Below are positions 1-10,814 of a stretch of 64,000 bases of DNA, piece after piece. The notes below the pieces were generated by a model. The model saw only the letters and a program-made list of their open reading frames with translations, had not been told where the DNA came from and did no database searches. Position 1 is the stretch's first letter. Each line of letters starts with the position of its first letter. Position numbers and translations under genes: made by a program. Location of the stretch: NCBI GenBank assembly GCA_030180135.1, contig CM058240.1, positions 76,627,581 to 76,691,580 of the forward strand, read 5' to 3'. This DNA comes from Orychophragmus violaceus (lineage: Eukaryota; Streptophyta; Magnoliopsida; Brassicales; Brassicaceae).

Positions 1-1084
1 GCCAAGTCTTAACAGACTGAAGCAACGGAACGTCATTACCGAGGAGGAGTATGTCATCGACATACAGCACAAGAAACACAATTATGCTCCCACTAGTCTT
101 CTTGTAAACACATCGTTCCTCTTCGTTCTTGATGAAACCAAATTGTTTTAGTGCTTCATCAAAACGAAGATTCCAACTCCGTGATGCTTGCTTCAATCCA
201 TAAATGGATTTATGAAGCTTGCATACCTTTCCAGCGTTCTTAGGATCAACAAAACCTTCATGCTGTGTCATATACACATCCTCTTCCAGAATACCATTCA
301 GGAAAGCGGTTTTGACATCCATCTGCCAAATCTCATAGTCATATTGAGCTGCAATCGCTAGAAGAATCCGAATGGATTTAAGCATAGCGACTGGGGAATA
401 GGTTTCATCATAGTCAATACCATGAATTTGATTGAAACCTTTAGCCACCAACCTCGCTTTGTAAATTTGCACATTGCCATCCACGTCAATCTTCTTCTTG
501 AAGATCCATTTACACTCAATGACTTTTGCACCATTAGGTAAATTGACCAAGGACCATACTTGGTTTTCTGACATGGATCCCATTTCGGATTTAGAGGCTC
601 CAAGCCACTTTTCGGAGTCCGGGCCCATCATTGCTTCCGCAAAGGTCGCTGGTTCGTCACTAACAATGATCATCAGATCATCGGAATTGGTCACGAGAAA
701 TCCATAGTATCTCTCGGGTTCGTGACGGATCCTTCCGGATCTGCGAACTTCAGGCTCCACAGGCGCAGGTTCCACAGAACTTTGTGGATCCAACTGCTTC
801 TCTTCCTCAGCAGGTTGAGCAGTCTCTTGTGCATCTCGAATTTCTTCAAGATGTACTTTACTCCCACTGTTTTTCTTAGAGAGAAACTTCCTCTCAAGAA
901 AAGAACAGTCCCGAGCAACAAATACTTTGTTCTCAGATTGGTTGTAAAAGTAGTATGCCTTGGTTTCCCTAGGATAACCAACGAAGTAGCATTTATTTGA
1001 TTTAGGTGCAAGCTTGTCAGAGATTAAACGTTTGACATAAGCCTCACATCCCCAAATCCTCAGGAAAGACAGACTAGGAATGTT
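1..1084 (-). pseudogene. Copia-A pol, integrase C-terminus to reverse transcriptase (partial)
   Basis: Read on the minus strand from 1084 to 1, this is open throughout. It continues the Copia-A polyprotein after the integrase core. It begins at the conserved region downstream of integrase (rich in WGCEAYVKR-like sequence). It passes a Glu/Gln-rich linker, then the RT start (ECKWIFKKK), IWQMDVKTAFLNG, YGLKQASRSW and the catalytic YVDD of the ILLLGN block near position 60. RNase H lies beyond the window edge. The protein is cut off from its gag half only by the Copia-B insertion. No frameshift or stop was seen in 361 codons. Confidence 0.88.
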
Positions 1085-1089
1085 CCCAG
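1085..1089. repeat. Target-site duplication CCCAG, left of Copia-B
   Basis: The five bases CCCAG at 1085-1089 recur at 8853-8857, exactly flanking the TG...CA ends of Copia-B. This is the 5-bp duplication expected from copia integrase. Confidence 0.93.
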
Positions 1090-1719
1090 TGTTGGAATTG
1101 TGTCCAGCAATCTCTGTACTGTCTCTATAACGTAAGAGTATGTCAGTGATCAGACATAAGTCATACAATACTGGGGGTCATGATGGCTTGCTAGAGTCCG
1201 CTCATGATCTATAAGTCTTGGACTTATTGCCTTTATTGTATGATCCCATATGGGTCACACGCTTAAGCTAGCAGGAAACAATGTTGGAACGGCATAGCAG
1301 AAGTACGACAAAAGTGCTAGGCATTTGTCGTACTAAGAGAGAAAGATTAATGGGTCTGATTAAATGGGATTTAATCAGATTGGGCCCAAAAGCCCAAAAG
1401 GGAAAGAGAAGGCTTTTAATGACTAAAAGCCAAGTCTTTTCTCCCTAACCCTAACACTGAGCCGCGCCTCTCTCTCTCTCTTCCGCGCCCCATCTCCTCG
1501 TGGTCTAGCAGCCAGTTTCCTGTGATTGCGTGTGTGAGCCTTTGGAGGATTCATCCCTTGGTGTATCTCCCTGATCTCTGACCTGTTCATCAATTCCGCT
1601 GCAACTAACAGGTAAAAGGTGAGATCATATTGTTTCTAAATAAGAACACCTAGATCTGATGAATGTTTAGGTTGATATCAATATGAGAATTGAATCAGGA
1701 TCAACCGAACAATCCTACA
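1090..1719 (+). repeat. Copia-B 5' LTR
   Basis: Starts TGTTGGAATTG and ends AATCCTACA. It contains a CT-rich tract at about 1468-1482 and an inverted AAGCC/GGCTT-type repeat near 1410-1432. Only C1484 differs from the 3' copy. Confidence 0.95.
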
Positions 1720-1720
1720 G

Positions 1721-1733
1721 TGGTATCAGAGCC
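1721..1733 (+). other. Copia-B primer binding site (initiator tRNA-Met type)
   Basis: TGGTATCAGAGCC lies one base after the LTR end. It is the complement of the 3' end of plant initiator tRNA-Met, the usual primer of Ty1/copia elements. Confidence 0.92.
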
Positions 1734-3390
1734 ATTGGTTCTTAGGTTTCTTGTTTTAGATTCATTGTTTAGGTTGTTTAATCTGTTTAGAATTGTTTTT
1801 GAATCAATTACTGATAAGATAAAACAGTTAAGAATCAGAATTGAACTCTAAACAAATTGATTGGATCACAAAACCGAGCTATATGACTCGGGTTTTGTCG
1901 ATCGGCCAAGGAAGAGATCGACCGGCTTGGCCGGTTGATTATCTCGGCTGTAAGTTGGACGAGACGATCGCGGTATGCATGACGAGCCGATCGCATACGT
2001 CGATCGCGGATCGATCATATGGATCGCGTTGCGTCATGCCGTCCCGAGCGTGACCGAGAGCCGTGCGTTGTCCAGCTCTCACCCGCGTCACGATCGTCCC
2101 GCCATCGTCCCACGATCGTCCCGAGCTGCCGAGCGTACGTCCCGATCATGCAGCCCAAACCGTCCCGGCTGGCCTGCGGCTATCGCTTTTTGCGTAAGGC
2201 TTACGGCTGGCCGGTTAGGGTTTTGGGTGTGATGGGCCGGTTCGATTTCGGTTGGCTGGTTCGGTTTAAAAACTTGATTAAAATCTTCGTTCTGGTTTAA
2301 TAAACAGATTTTAATAATTTTATTAAATCTGGTTAAACCAGGATAAGAAATCCAATGTCGAAAGAAATATTGGATTTAGTGCCTAAACCGGGAATTTCTA
2401 ATTTGATTTGGTTGGACCAAATAAATTGAGAGATTCCGGTTTAGTAAATAACCGGTTGACAATTGTGGTCATCGTAGTAATTGAAACTTGGTTAGACCAG
2501 TTTTAATGAACCAGACCGGTTATGTCAAATAATTGGACAATTGGGTCATGTCTTGGACATGGACAAATTCTTGGGCCTCGGGCCAAGAAGTTAAAACAAT
2601 TGGGCCAATTATTTGAGTCTTTCTTCAGATTAATTTAAAATCTATTTTATAAAATATTAAAGTCGATTTTAAATTAAAGTTTCCGAAATTTTAAAATTAG
2701 AAAGTTTCTTAAAATAGAAGTTTCTGAATTTGCGGGTTTTGGATTTTAAAGGAATTTCTAAAATTAGAAAGTTTCCGTTTTTAGAAAGTTTCCAATTTTA
2801 GAAAGTTTCCAAAAATAGTAGGTTTCCAAAAATAGAAAGTTTCCCGAAATAGTAATCTTCTATTTTGGGAATGATTTTAATAAACCTACAAACCTCAAAT
2901 AATATCAAGCGTTGGATGTCTTGTCCAGGCTATGTCAGCTGTCAAAGCCCATTCAATTGCATTCATGGCCTTACAGTGTGAGGATGTCTGCTTTTGCGTG
3001 GGTAAGACGGTTTGTGATTCATAAATGTCATTGGGAGTCCCAGACATTAATGATTACATGACTGTATAGTCCGGTTTTCTTGACTAGGCCATCGGGAGTC
3101 CCGGACCTTGAGACATCAGAGTGGATTGGGCCTCGGGCCCAGATTCACAACCAAGAGTTATATCACGGATATAATTAGCCGATATAGGGCTTACCGATAT
3201 AAGCTAAGGTTGGGTGACGGCCAGTGGCCCACTTTGATCTTAGTTATATGTGGATCTTGGAATCATTATATTCTATTGAGGGTAACTTATGTTATTGAAT
3301 ATAATGCATGATTAATCATATTATTCTTTAAAACGAGATTAATCATTTTGAACATATAACTAATAACCTTTTTATTTATATATTTCAGAT
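1734..3390 (+). other. Copia-B 5' leader (non-coding)
   Basis: A long leader with no convincing gene. The first part (about 1860-2160) is rich in GATCG/CGATCG palindromes. The part at about 2690-2880 is a degenerate array of a short TAGAAAGTTTCC-like unit. The last 500 bp matches the leader of Copia-E (30368-30890) closely. The small ORFs here translate repetitive palindromes and are not supported as genes. Confidence 0.8.
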
Positions 3391-6300
3391 ATGACTACTA
3401 CAAGCACTCAAAACACATTCTCGATCCGGTCTGTTCTCGAGAAGGAGAAGCTGACTGGAACGAACTTCCTGACATGGTCAAGGAACTTGAGGCTGGTCCT
3501 CAAGCAGGAGAAGAAGGATTACGTCCTTCGAGATCCCCTCCCCGAGAGGCCTCTTGCCAATGCTGCCAGGACTCTGCACAATGCTTGGGAAAAGCATTCG
3601 TCAGATGAAAATGATGTTTATTGCCTGATGTTGGTGACAATGACTCCTGAGCTGCAAAAACAGTTCGAAAGTGTATTGTCTCCAATCGAGATCATGGCAA
3701 GCCTGAAATCGCTTTTTCAGGAGCAGGCTAGGACCGAGAGGTTCCAGACAGTTAAGAACCTCTTGGACTGTAAGTTGGCTGCGAATGCGGCAGTGAGTCC
3801 TCATGTGTTGAAGATGATGGGTTATCTCGATCATCTTCACAAACTCGACTGCCCAATCAGCCAGGAACTTGCCTGCGACATCATTCTGCAGTCTTTACCT
3901 GCAAGCTATGATCAGTTCATTCTGAACTTTAACATGCATGGCTTGAGTAAGACACTGCCTGAGCTTCACGGAATGCTCAAGACTGCAGAGCCCAACTTGA
4001 AGAAAACCGCCAAGGACCCCAATGTGCTTATGGTACAAAAGGGCAAGGGGTTTAAGAAGTCTTCTGCTAAGGATAAGGGAAAGGCCAAGGGTGTCCAAGT
4101 CGCGGACAAGGACACGCCAAAGCCCAAGCCCAAGTCCAAGGCTGGGCCTACTGACATGTGCAGGTTCTGCAAAGAACTGGGGCATTGGAGAAGAGATTGC
4201 AAGAAATTCCAGGAAGGTCTAAAGGAATTAAAGAAGAAGACTTTCGAGACTTCTTCATCAGGTATTTTTGTTATAGAAGTTAATACAACTACTTCTGATA
4301 ATACCTCATGGGTCATGGATACTGGTTGTGGGGCTCATATTTGTACTAATATGCAGGCACTCAGCAACAGTAGAAGGCTGAAGCAAGGACAAGTAGAGCT
4401 ACGAGTTGGGAATGGAGCGAAAGTTTCAGCACTAGCTGTAGGAACATACTTGTTGTCTTTACCTTCGGGATTGATTTTAGAACTTAATAATTGTTATTTT
4501 GTACCTGCTATAAGCAGAAATATTATTTCAATTTCTTTGTTGGATTTGGAAGGTTATGATTTTTCAGTTAAGAATAAATTATGTTCCTTCAATCGCAACA
4601 ATTTGTTCTATGGTTCTGCCCCTCTTACGAATGGGCTTTACATACTCGATCAATCCGCGCCAATTTATAACATTAATACAAAACGGTTTAAACCTAATGA
4701 GGAAAACCGAACGTTTCTATGGCATTGTCGTTTAGGGCACATCAGCGAGAAACGCATCAAGAGGCTCCATTCGAATGGACTTCTTGGCTCATTTGACTTT
4801 GAGTCATGTGAGAAATGCGAATCCTGCATGATGGGCAAAATGACACGGGCCCCCTTTAATAAACCTAACGAGAGGGCCAGTGACTTATTGGGCCTGATAC
4901 ACACTGATGTGTGTGGCCCAATGTCCACTAATGCAAGAGGAAACTATCAGTACTTCATTACCTTCACTGATGATTTCAGTAGGTATGGATATGTTTATTT
5001 GATGAAACATAAGTCTGAATCTTTTGAGAAGTTCAGAGAATTCCAAAATGAAGTACAGAACCAACTTGGCAAAAGCATTAAGGCTCTTCGGTCCGACCGA
5101 GGAGGAGAATACTTAAGCCAGGAATTCAGTGATCATCTGAGAGAGTGTGGGATCGTATCCCAACTCACTCCTCCTGGAACACCTCAATGGAATGGTGTGT
5201 CTGAGAGGAGAAATCGGACCTTATTGGATATGGTTCGATCTATGATGAGTCACACAGACCTTCCAATATCCCTTTGGGGATATGCTCTGCTAACAGCAGT
5301 GTTCACTCTAAATAGAGCACCATCAAAAGCAGTAGCAAAGACACCATATGAATTATGGACTGGAGAAGCTCCAGTGCTGTCTTATCTAAGAATTTGGGGT
5401 TGTGAAGCCTATGTTAAGAGATTAATCTCAGATAAGCTTACACCAAAATCTGATAAATGCTACTTCATTGGTTATCCACGGGAAACCAAGGCTTATTACT
5501 TCTATCTACGTTCCGAGAACAAGATCTTTGTTGCTCGGGATTGTAACTTTCTTGAGAGAGAGTTTCTCTCTAAGAAAGACAGTGGGAGTAAGGTACTGCT
5601 TGAAGAAATTCAAGATGAACAGGATACTGCTCAACCTAATGAGGAAGAGCAGCAGGAGGATCTACAAGAAATTGTAGAGCCTGAACCTGTAGTACCTGAA
5701 GTTCGAAGATCCGGGAGGATCCGTCACGAACCCGAGAGATATCAGGGATTCCTCGTGACTGACTGTCATGATCTTTTGATCATTGATGGTGATGAACCAT
5801 CGAACTTCAATCAAGCCATGATGGGCCCAGATTCCTCTAAGTGGCGCAAGGCCACTGATTCCGAAATGGACTCCATGTCGGTCAACCAAGTATTTTCGTT
5901 GGTTGACTTACCCGCTGGTGTAAAAGCCATCGAGTGCAAATGGATCTTCAAGAAGAAGATTGACGTGGATGGAAATGTCCAGATTTATAAAGCCAGGTTG
6001 GTGGCAAAAGGTTTCAGACAAGTTCACGGTGTGGACTACGATGAAACCTATTCACCGGTGGCTATGATGAAATCTATTCGGATTCTACTAGCAACTGCAG
6101 CTTTTCATGATTATGAAATTTGGCAGATGGACGTGAAAACCGCCTTCCTGAATGGTATTCTGGAAGAGGATGTGTATATGACGCAACCTGACGGTTACAT
6201 AGATCCAAAGAATGCTGGGAAAGTATGCAAGCTTCATAAATCCATTTATGGATTGAAGCAAGCATCGAGGAGCTGGAATCTTCGTTTTGATGAAGCGATC

Positions 6301-7368
6301 AAGCAATTTGACTTCATCAGAAACGAAGAAGAACAATGCGTGTATAAGAAAACTAGTGGGAGCAAAATCGTTTTTCTTATTCTGTATGTTGATGACATAC
6401 TGCTTCTCGGAAACGACGTTCCAATGCTGAAGTCTGTAAAGGACTGGCTTGGAAGTTGTTTTTCCATGAAAGACATGGGTGAAGCCGCATACGTTCTTGG
6501 AATTAGGATCTATCGGGATAGACCTAAGAGGCTGATAGGCTTGTGTCAAGACTCATACATTGACAAAGTCCTACAAAGATTCAGCATGAAAGATTCCAAG
6601 AAGGGCTTCACACCAATGGTACATGGCACAACGCTAAGCAAGAAGCAGAGCCCTACGACGGCTGCTGAGCTCGAGCGTATGAAGAACATTCCCTATGCAT
6701 CTGCAATAGGATCTGTTATGTATGCCATGATCTGTACTCGTCCTGATGTTGCTTACGCATTGAGCATGACGAGCAGATACCAGTCAAATCCAGGTGAAAA
6801 CCATTGGATTGCCGTAAAGAATATCTTGAAGTATCTAAGACATACTAAGGATAAGTTCTTGGTGTACGGTGGAAGTGATGTGCTTAAAGTCAGTGGATTC
6901 ACGGACGCAAGTTTCCAGACAGACACTGATGATTTCCGGTCACAGTCCGGTTATATCTTTTGTCTGAATGGCGGTGCAGTAAGTTGGAGAAGCTCCAAGC
7001 AGGACACCGTTGCTGATTCCACCACAGAAGCTGAATATATCGCCGCCTCAGAAGCAGCGAAGGAAGCTGTTTGGATACGAAAGTTCATTATGGAACTAGG
7101 TGTGATACCAGATGCGGCTGAGCCTCTAGCACTGTTTTGTGACAACAATGGTGCTATAGCTCAGGCAAAGGAACCAAGATCACACCAGAAATCCAAGCAT
7201 GTTCAAAGAAGATTTCACTTGATACGTGACATCGTTAATAGAAAGGAAGTCAAGATCAGCCGAGTTCCGACAGATGATAATGTCGCTGATCCATTGACAA
7301 AGCCACTCCCAAGGCCTAAGCTCGAGTTACTGACTGAAGCTGTAGGCATTAGAAACATTGAAATGTAA
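3391..7368 (+). CDS. Copia-B gag-pol polyprotein (1325 aa, intact)
   Basis: A single ORF encodes the whole Ty1/copia polyprotein, which packages and reverse-transcribes the element RNA in virus-like particles and integrates the cDNA. Gag occupies about residues 1-290, with a CCHC knuckle at C257, C260, H265 and C270. The aspartic protease has its DTG at 310-312. Integrase has the zinc-binding H445/H450/C476/C479 group and a DD35E triad at D506, D569 and E605. Reverse transcriptase covers about 845-1090, with YVDD at 999-1002. RNase H has D1172, E1213 and D1251. All catalytic residues are present and the length is normal for the family. The start codon was chosen because it is the first ATG after the leader and matches the N-termini of the other gag copies here (for example 10814 and 30367). 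Confidence 0.96.
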   Translation: MTTTSTQNTFSIRSVLEKEKLTGTNFLTWSRNLRLVLKQEKKDYVLRDPLPERPLANAARTLHNAWEKHSSDENDVYCLMLVTMTPELQKQFESVLSPIEIMASLKSLFQEQARTERFQTVKNLLDCKLAANAAVSPHVLKMMGYLDHLHKLDCPISQELACDIILQSLPASYDQFILNFNMHGLSKTLPELHGMLKTAEPNLKKTAKDPNVLMVQKGKGFKKSSAKDKGKAKGVQVADKDTPKPKPKSKAGPTDMCRFCKELGHWRRDCKKFQEGLKELKKKTFETSSSGIFVIEVNTTTSDNTSWVMDTGCGAHICTNMQALSNSRRLKQGQVELRVGNGAKVSALAVGTYLLSLPSGLILELNNCYFVPAISRNIISISLLDLEGYDFSVKNKLCSFNRNNLFYGSAPLTNGLYILDQSAPIYNINTKRFKPNEENRTFLWHCRLGHISEKRIKRLHSNGLLGSFDFESCEKCESCMMGKMTRAPFNKPNERASDLLGLIHTDVCGPMSTNARGNYQYFITFTDDFSRYGYVYLMKHKSESFEKFREFQNEVQNQLGKSIKALRSDRGGEYLSQEFSDHLRECGIVSQLTPPGTPQWNGVSERRNRTLLDMVRSMMSHTDLPISLWGYALLTAVFTLNRAPSKAVAKTPYELWTGEAPVLSYLRIWGCEAYVKRLISDKLTPKSDKCYFIGYPRETKAYYFYLRSENKIFVARDCNFLEREFLSKKDSGSKVLLEEIQDEQDTAQPNEEEQQEDLQEIVEPEPVVPEVRRSGRIRHEPERYQGFLVTDCHDLLIIDGDEPSNFNQAMMGPDSSKWRKATDSEMDSMSVNQVFSLVDLPAGVKAIECKWIFKKKIDVDGNVQIYKARLVAKGFRQVHGVDYDETYSPVAMMKSIRILLATAAFHDYEIWQMDVKTAFLNGILEEDVYMTQPDGYIDPKNAGKVCKLHKSIYGLKQASRSWNLRFDEAIKQFDFIRNEEEQCVYKKTSGSKIVFLILYVDDILLLGNDVPMLKSVKDWLGSCFSMKDMGEAAYVLGIRIYRDRPKRLIGLCQDSYIDKVLQRFSMKDSKKGFTPMVHGTTLSKKQSPTTAAELERMKNIPYASAIGSVMYAMICTRPDVAYALSMTSRYQSNPGENHWIAVKNILKYLRHTKDKFLVYGGSDVLKVSGFTDASFQTDTDDFRSQSGYIFCLNGGAVSWRSSKQDTVADSTTEAEYIAASEAAKEAVWIRKFIMELGVIPDAAEPLALFCDNNGAIAQAKEPRSHQKSKHVQRRFHLIRDIVNRKEVKISRVPTDDNVADPLTKPLPRPKLELLTEAVGIRNIEM

Positions 7369-8222
7369 TCTAAATTTGAGTGGGAGTTTTGTGAGCTTTA
7401 TTTTAGTTATTTGATATGTTCTTGTAAAACATTATTTTATGTTTAATGAAATTATTATTTCAAGATTATTTTAACTGTGATGAAATAATCGTTCCAAAAT
7501 GATTTGAACCATTTTATAGGTCATCGAAGTAAATGACTTGATCTTGAGTCATCAAAGTCATTTAGCTTGATCATGAGACCCTATATTTGATAGATGTTTT
7601 ATATCATCATGTCCCTAGTCGAAGGTTGTTGAAATTGGAACAACAACAACCGTGAGAGACTAGATTGGTACGTGACTTATGACAAAGTCTTAATGTGTCA
7701 TAGATGCACGGCATCAAAGTCAGTACATAGGTGTATGTTGGGAACGTACGACCGGACAAGACCCGCTTATAAGAACTCTTCAGGATACTTATATCTGTGT
7801 CATAAGAGATTCTTACTACGACTATAGAGTATAGTCCTTAGACCTGAGTTCGCATGCATGTGACTGCATATGGACTGATGCACTTTGATCATTGTCTAAC
7901 GCTATCGTTCTGCGATAGCTATAAGGACCTTGTTTGGGTACATCATGAAATGAGTAGTTTACAGTGATGGAACAAGATGGGATTTGTCCCTCCAATATAA
8001 ATGGAGTGAATATCTCTAGGCCAATCGGAGATTTGAATACTGGAAAACGCATGGCCATGCTCAAACGGACTTTCCCGAGTCGTTTGGAATGTCAGTATCA
8101 AATCAGAGTCCGATGAACAAGATTAGGCTTTATAAGGATGACACTAATCTTGCCTTATGACTAATCGAGATATTGTGACGAAAGGGATTATGAATACAGA
8201 GATTCCAGTTCAAGTGGGAGAT
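7369..8222 (+). other. Copia-B 3' untranslated region and polypurine tract
   Basis: About 850 bp with no supported gene. It ends in the polypurine tract CAAGTGGGAGAT (8211-8222), which primes plus-strand DNA synthesis at the 3' LTR. The same 3' UTR, reverse-complemented, is recognisable at about 25936-26800 in Copia-E. A short ORF seen in both copies is simply this shared UTR. Confidence 0.82.
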
Positions 8223-8852
8223 TGTTGGAATTGTGTCCAGCAATCTCTGTACTGTCTCTATAACGTAAGAGTATGTCAGTGATCAGACATAAGTCATACA
8301 ATACTGGGGGTCATGATGGCTTGCTAGAGTCCGCTCATGATCTATAAGTCTTGGACTTATTGCCTTTATTGTATGATCCCATATGGGTCACACGCTTAAG
8401 CTAGCAGGAAACAATGTTGGAACGGCATAGCAGAAGTACGACAAAAGTGCTAGGCATTTGTCGTACTAAGAGAGAAAGATTAATGGGTCTGATTAAATGG
8501 GATTTAATCAGATTGGGCCCAAAAGCCCAAAAGGGAAAGAGAAGGCTTTTAATGACTAAAAGCCAAGTCTTTTCTCCCTAACCCTAACACTGAGCCGCGC
8601 CTCTCTCTCTCTCTTCTGCGCCCCATCTCCTCGTGGTCTAGCAGCCAGTTTCCTGTGATTGCGTGTGTGAGCCTTTGGAGGATTCATCCCTTGGTGTATC
8701 TCCCTGATCTCTGACCTGTTCATCAATTCCGCTGCAACTAACAGGTAAAAGGTGAGATCATATTGTTTCTAAATAAGAACACCTAGATCTGATGAATGTT
8801 TAGGTTGATATCAATATGAGAATTGAATCAGGATCAACCGAACAATCCTACA
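8223..8852 (+). repeat. Copia-B 3' LTR
   Basis: 630 bp, the same length as the 5' LTR, with one substitution (T8617 for C1484, CpG to TpG). It is followed directly by the CCCAG target duplication. Confidence 0.95.
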
Positions 8853-10814
8853 CCCAGTCCACAATTCATGTGGTGTCTTTGCCACTGATTTAGATGGCAC
8901 CCTATTTAGTGTGAACGCAGACGTTTCTAGAGCGTATCCCCAAAAGGATAATGGAAGATTTGAATGACTCATCATAGACCGAACCATATCCAATAAGGTT
9001 CGATTCCTCCTCTCTGACACTCCATTCCATTGGGGTGTTCCAAGAGGAGTGAGTTGTGAAATAATTCCACACTCGCTCAGATAGTCGCTGAACTCTTGAC
9101 TCAAGTATTCTCCTCCGCGATCCGATCGCAGAACTTTAATACTTTTGCCAAGTTGGTTCTGTACTTCATTCTTGAATTCCTTGAATCTATCAAAGGATTC
9201 TGACTTGTGTCTCATCAAATAGACATAGCCATATCTACTGAAATCATCAGTGAAAGTAATGAAGTACTTGTAATTTCCTCTGGCAACAGTACTCATTGGC
9301 CCACATACATCAGTATGAAAAAGGCCCAATAAGTTACTGGCCCTTTCATTCGGTTTGTTGAAAGGGGCTCTAGCCATTTTGCCCATCAAACAAGATTCGC
9401 ATTTCTCACATGATTCAAAATTAAATGAGCCCAGAAGCCCATTTCGATGGAGTCTCTGAATGCGTTTCTCATTGATATGGCCCAAACGACAATGCCATAA
9501 GAAAGTCGGGTTTTCGTCATTTGACTTAAACCGCTTTGTATTTATGTTAAAGACAGGCATTTCTTGGTTTAAAACATATAACCCATTATCTAATGGGGCG
9601 CTACCATAATACGTACCATCACGATTAAAAGAACAAACTTTATTCTTAACAGCAAAATCAAAACCTTCCAAATCCAAAACGGAAACTGAAATTATGTTTC
9701 TGCTAATCGCAGGTACAAAGTAGCTATTATTCAAAGCTAAAACCATGCCCGAAGGTAAGGACAAATCGTAGGTGCCTACGGCCAGTGCAGCAACCTTAGC
9801 TCCATTCCCGACCCGTAGCTCCACTTGTCCTTTCTTCAGCGTTCTACTGTTTCTTAGTGCCTGCACATCAGTACAAATATGAGCACCGCAGCCGGTATCC
9901 AATACCCACGAATTAGAACTAGAAGACATAACATTAAGTTCAATAACATAAATACCTGAGTCAGACGCATCATACGTCTTCTTCAGCTTCTTGTAATCTT
10001 CCATGAACTTTTTGCAGTCTCTCTTCCAATGCCCTAACTGCTTGCAGTAGTTGCATTTATCCTCAGGAGAAGGTCCGGATTTGGGCTTCGGCTTGGGCTT
10101 GTCCTGACTCTCAGTCTGGACAACTTGGGCCTTTCCCTTATCCTTCTTAGGTTTCTTAAACCTTTTACCACCTTGTACCATCATTACACTGAGAGTTGCC
10201 TTCTTGAGATTCGGCTCTGCTGTCTTCAGCATGCCGTGGAACTCAGTCAATGTCTTAGTCATGTTTTGCATGTTGTAGTTCATGATGAACTGATCAAAAC
10301 ACGACGGAAAAGACTGCAGAATCATGTCAGTGGCTAGCTCCTGGCTAATGGCACAGTCCAGTTTCCCCAGGTTATCAATGTAACCCATCATTTTAAGGAC
10401 ATGAGAACTTACTGGACTATCCTTAGCCAGCTTGTAATCCATGAGAGATTTAACCGTCTGGTATCTCTCTGTGCGAGCTTGCTCCTGAAACAAAGCTTTC
10501 AGGCTGTTAATCATCTCAATGGGTGACATCACGTTCTCATATTGCTTCTGCAGCTCAGAGTTCATAGTCACCAGCATTAGACAATTAACATCTTTGACAT
10601 CAGCTGAATGCTTATCCCAAGCATTCTTTTCTGTCTGCGGGGCATTGGAACGTGGCCTCTCGGTGAGAACTCTTGCAAGGACATATTCCCTGTTCTCCTG
10701 CCTGAGAACTATTCTCAGGTTCCGATACCATTCCAAGAAATTAGATCCATTTAACTTGTCCTTCTCAAGGACGGATCTTAGTGAGAAAGTGTTGATGTGA
10801 GTTGAGACAGACAT
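8853..10814 (-). pseudogene. Copia-A gag-protease-integrase portion, cut by Copia-B
   Basis: On the minus strand, 654 codons from ATG at 10814 are open to the CCCAG junction. The start (MSVSTHINTFSLRSVLEKDK) matches the Copia-B gag start. It has a CCHC knuckle (CNYCKQLGHWKRDC), a DTG protease motif (VLDTGCGAHIC), the integrase HHCC group, and integrase core motifs HTDVCGPM, RSDRGGEY and SERRNRT. Reading on into the Copia-B LTR adds about 13 foreign residues before a stop. Apart from the insertion I see no damage. The remainder of the protein is 1-1084. Confidence 0.93.

Larger units (their letters stand above)
1090..8852 (+). mobile_element. Copia-B: complete, young autonomous Ty1/copia retrotransposon
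   Basis: A full-length 7763-bp Ty1/copia element. It has 630-bp LTRs at 1090-1719 and 8223-8852, both with TG...CA ends. The primer binding site follows the 5' LTR directly, and the leader is 1.67 kb. One uninterrupted gag-pol ORF occupies 3391-7368. A purine-rich tract (CAAGTGGGAGAT) abuts the 3' LTR, and a perfect CCCAG duplication flanks the element. Comparing the two LTRs base by base I find a single difference, C at 1484 versus T at 8617, in a CpG context. One difference in 630 sites suggests about 0.1 million years at 7e-9 substitutions per site per year. The element looks capable of autonomous transposition. Its insertion broke Copia-A. Confidence 0.95.

Noticed and set aside
1841..2300. 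Overlapping Arg/Ser/Pro-rich ORFs in the Copia-B leader
   Set aside because: They translate GATCG palindrome-rich DNA in several frames at once and have no domain features.
3500..7150. Many minus-strand ORFs of 60-150 aa under Copia-B gag-pol
   Set aside because: Shadows of the 1325-aa plus-strand ORF; no independent features.
7822..8064. 80-aa ORF conserved between 7822-8064 and 26093-26326
   Set aside because: Both lie in the homologous 3' UTR of Copia-B and Copia-E, in an orientation antisense to the element. Similarity reflects shared UTR DNA; no ATG context or domain supports a protein.
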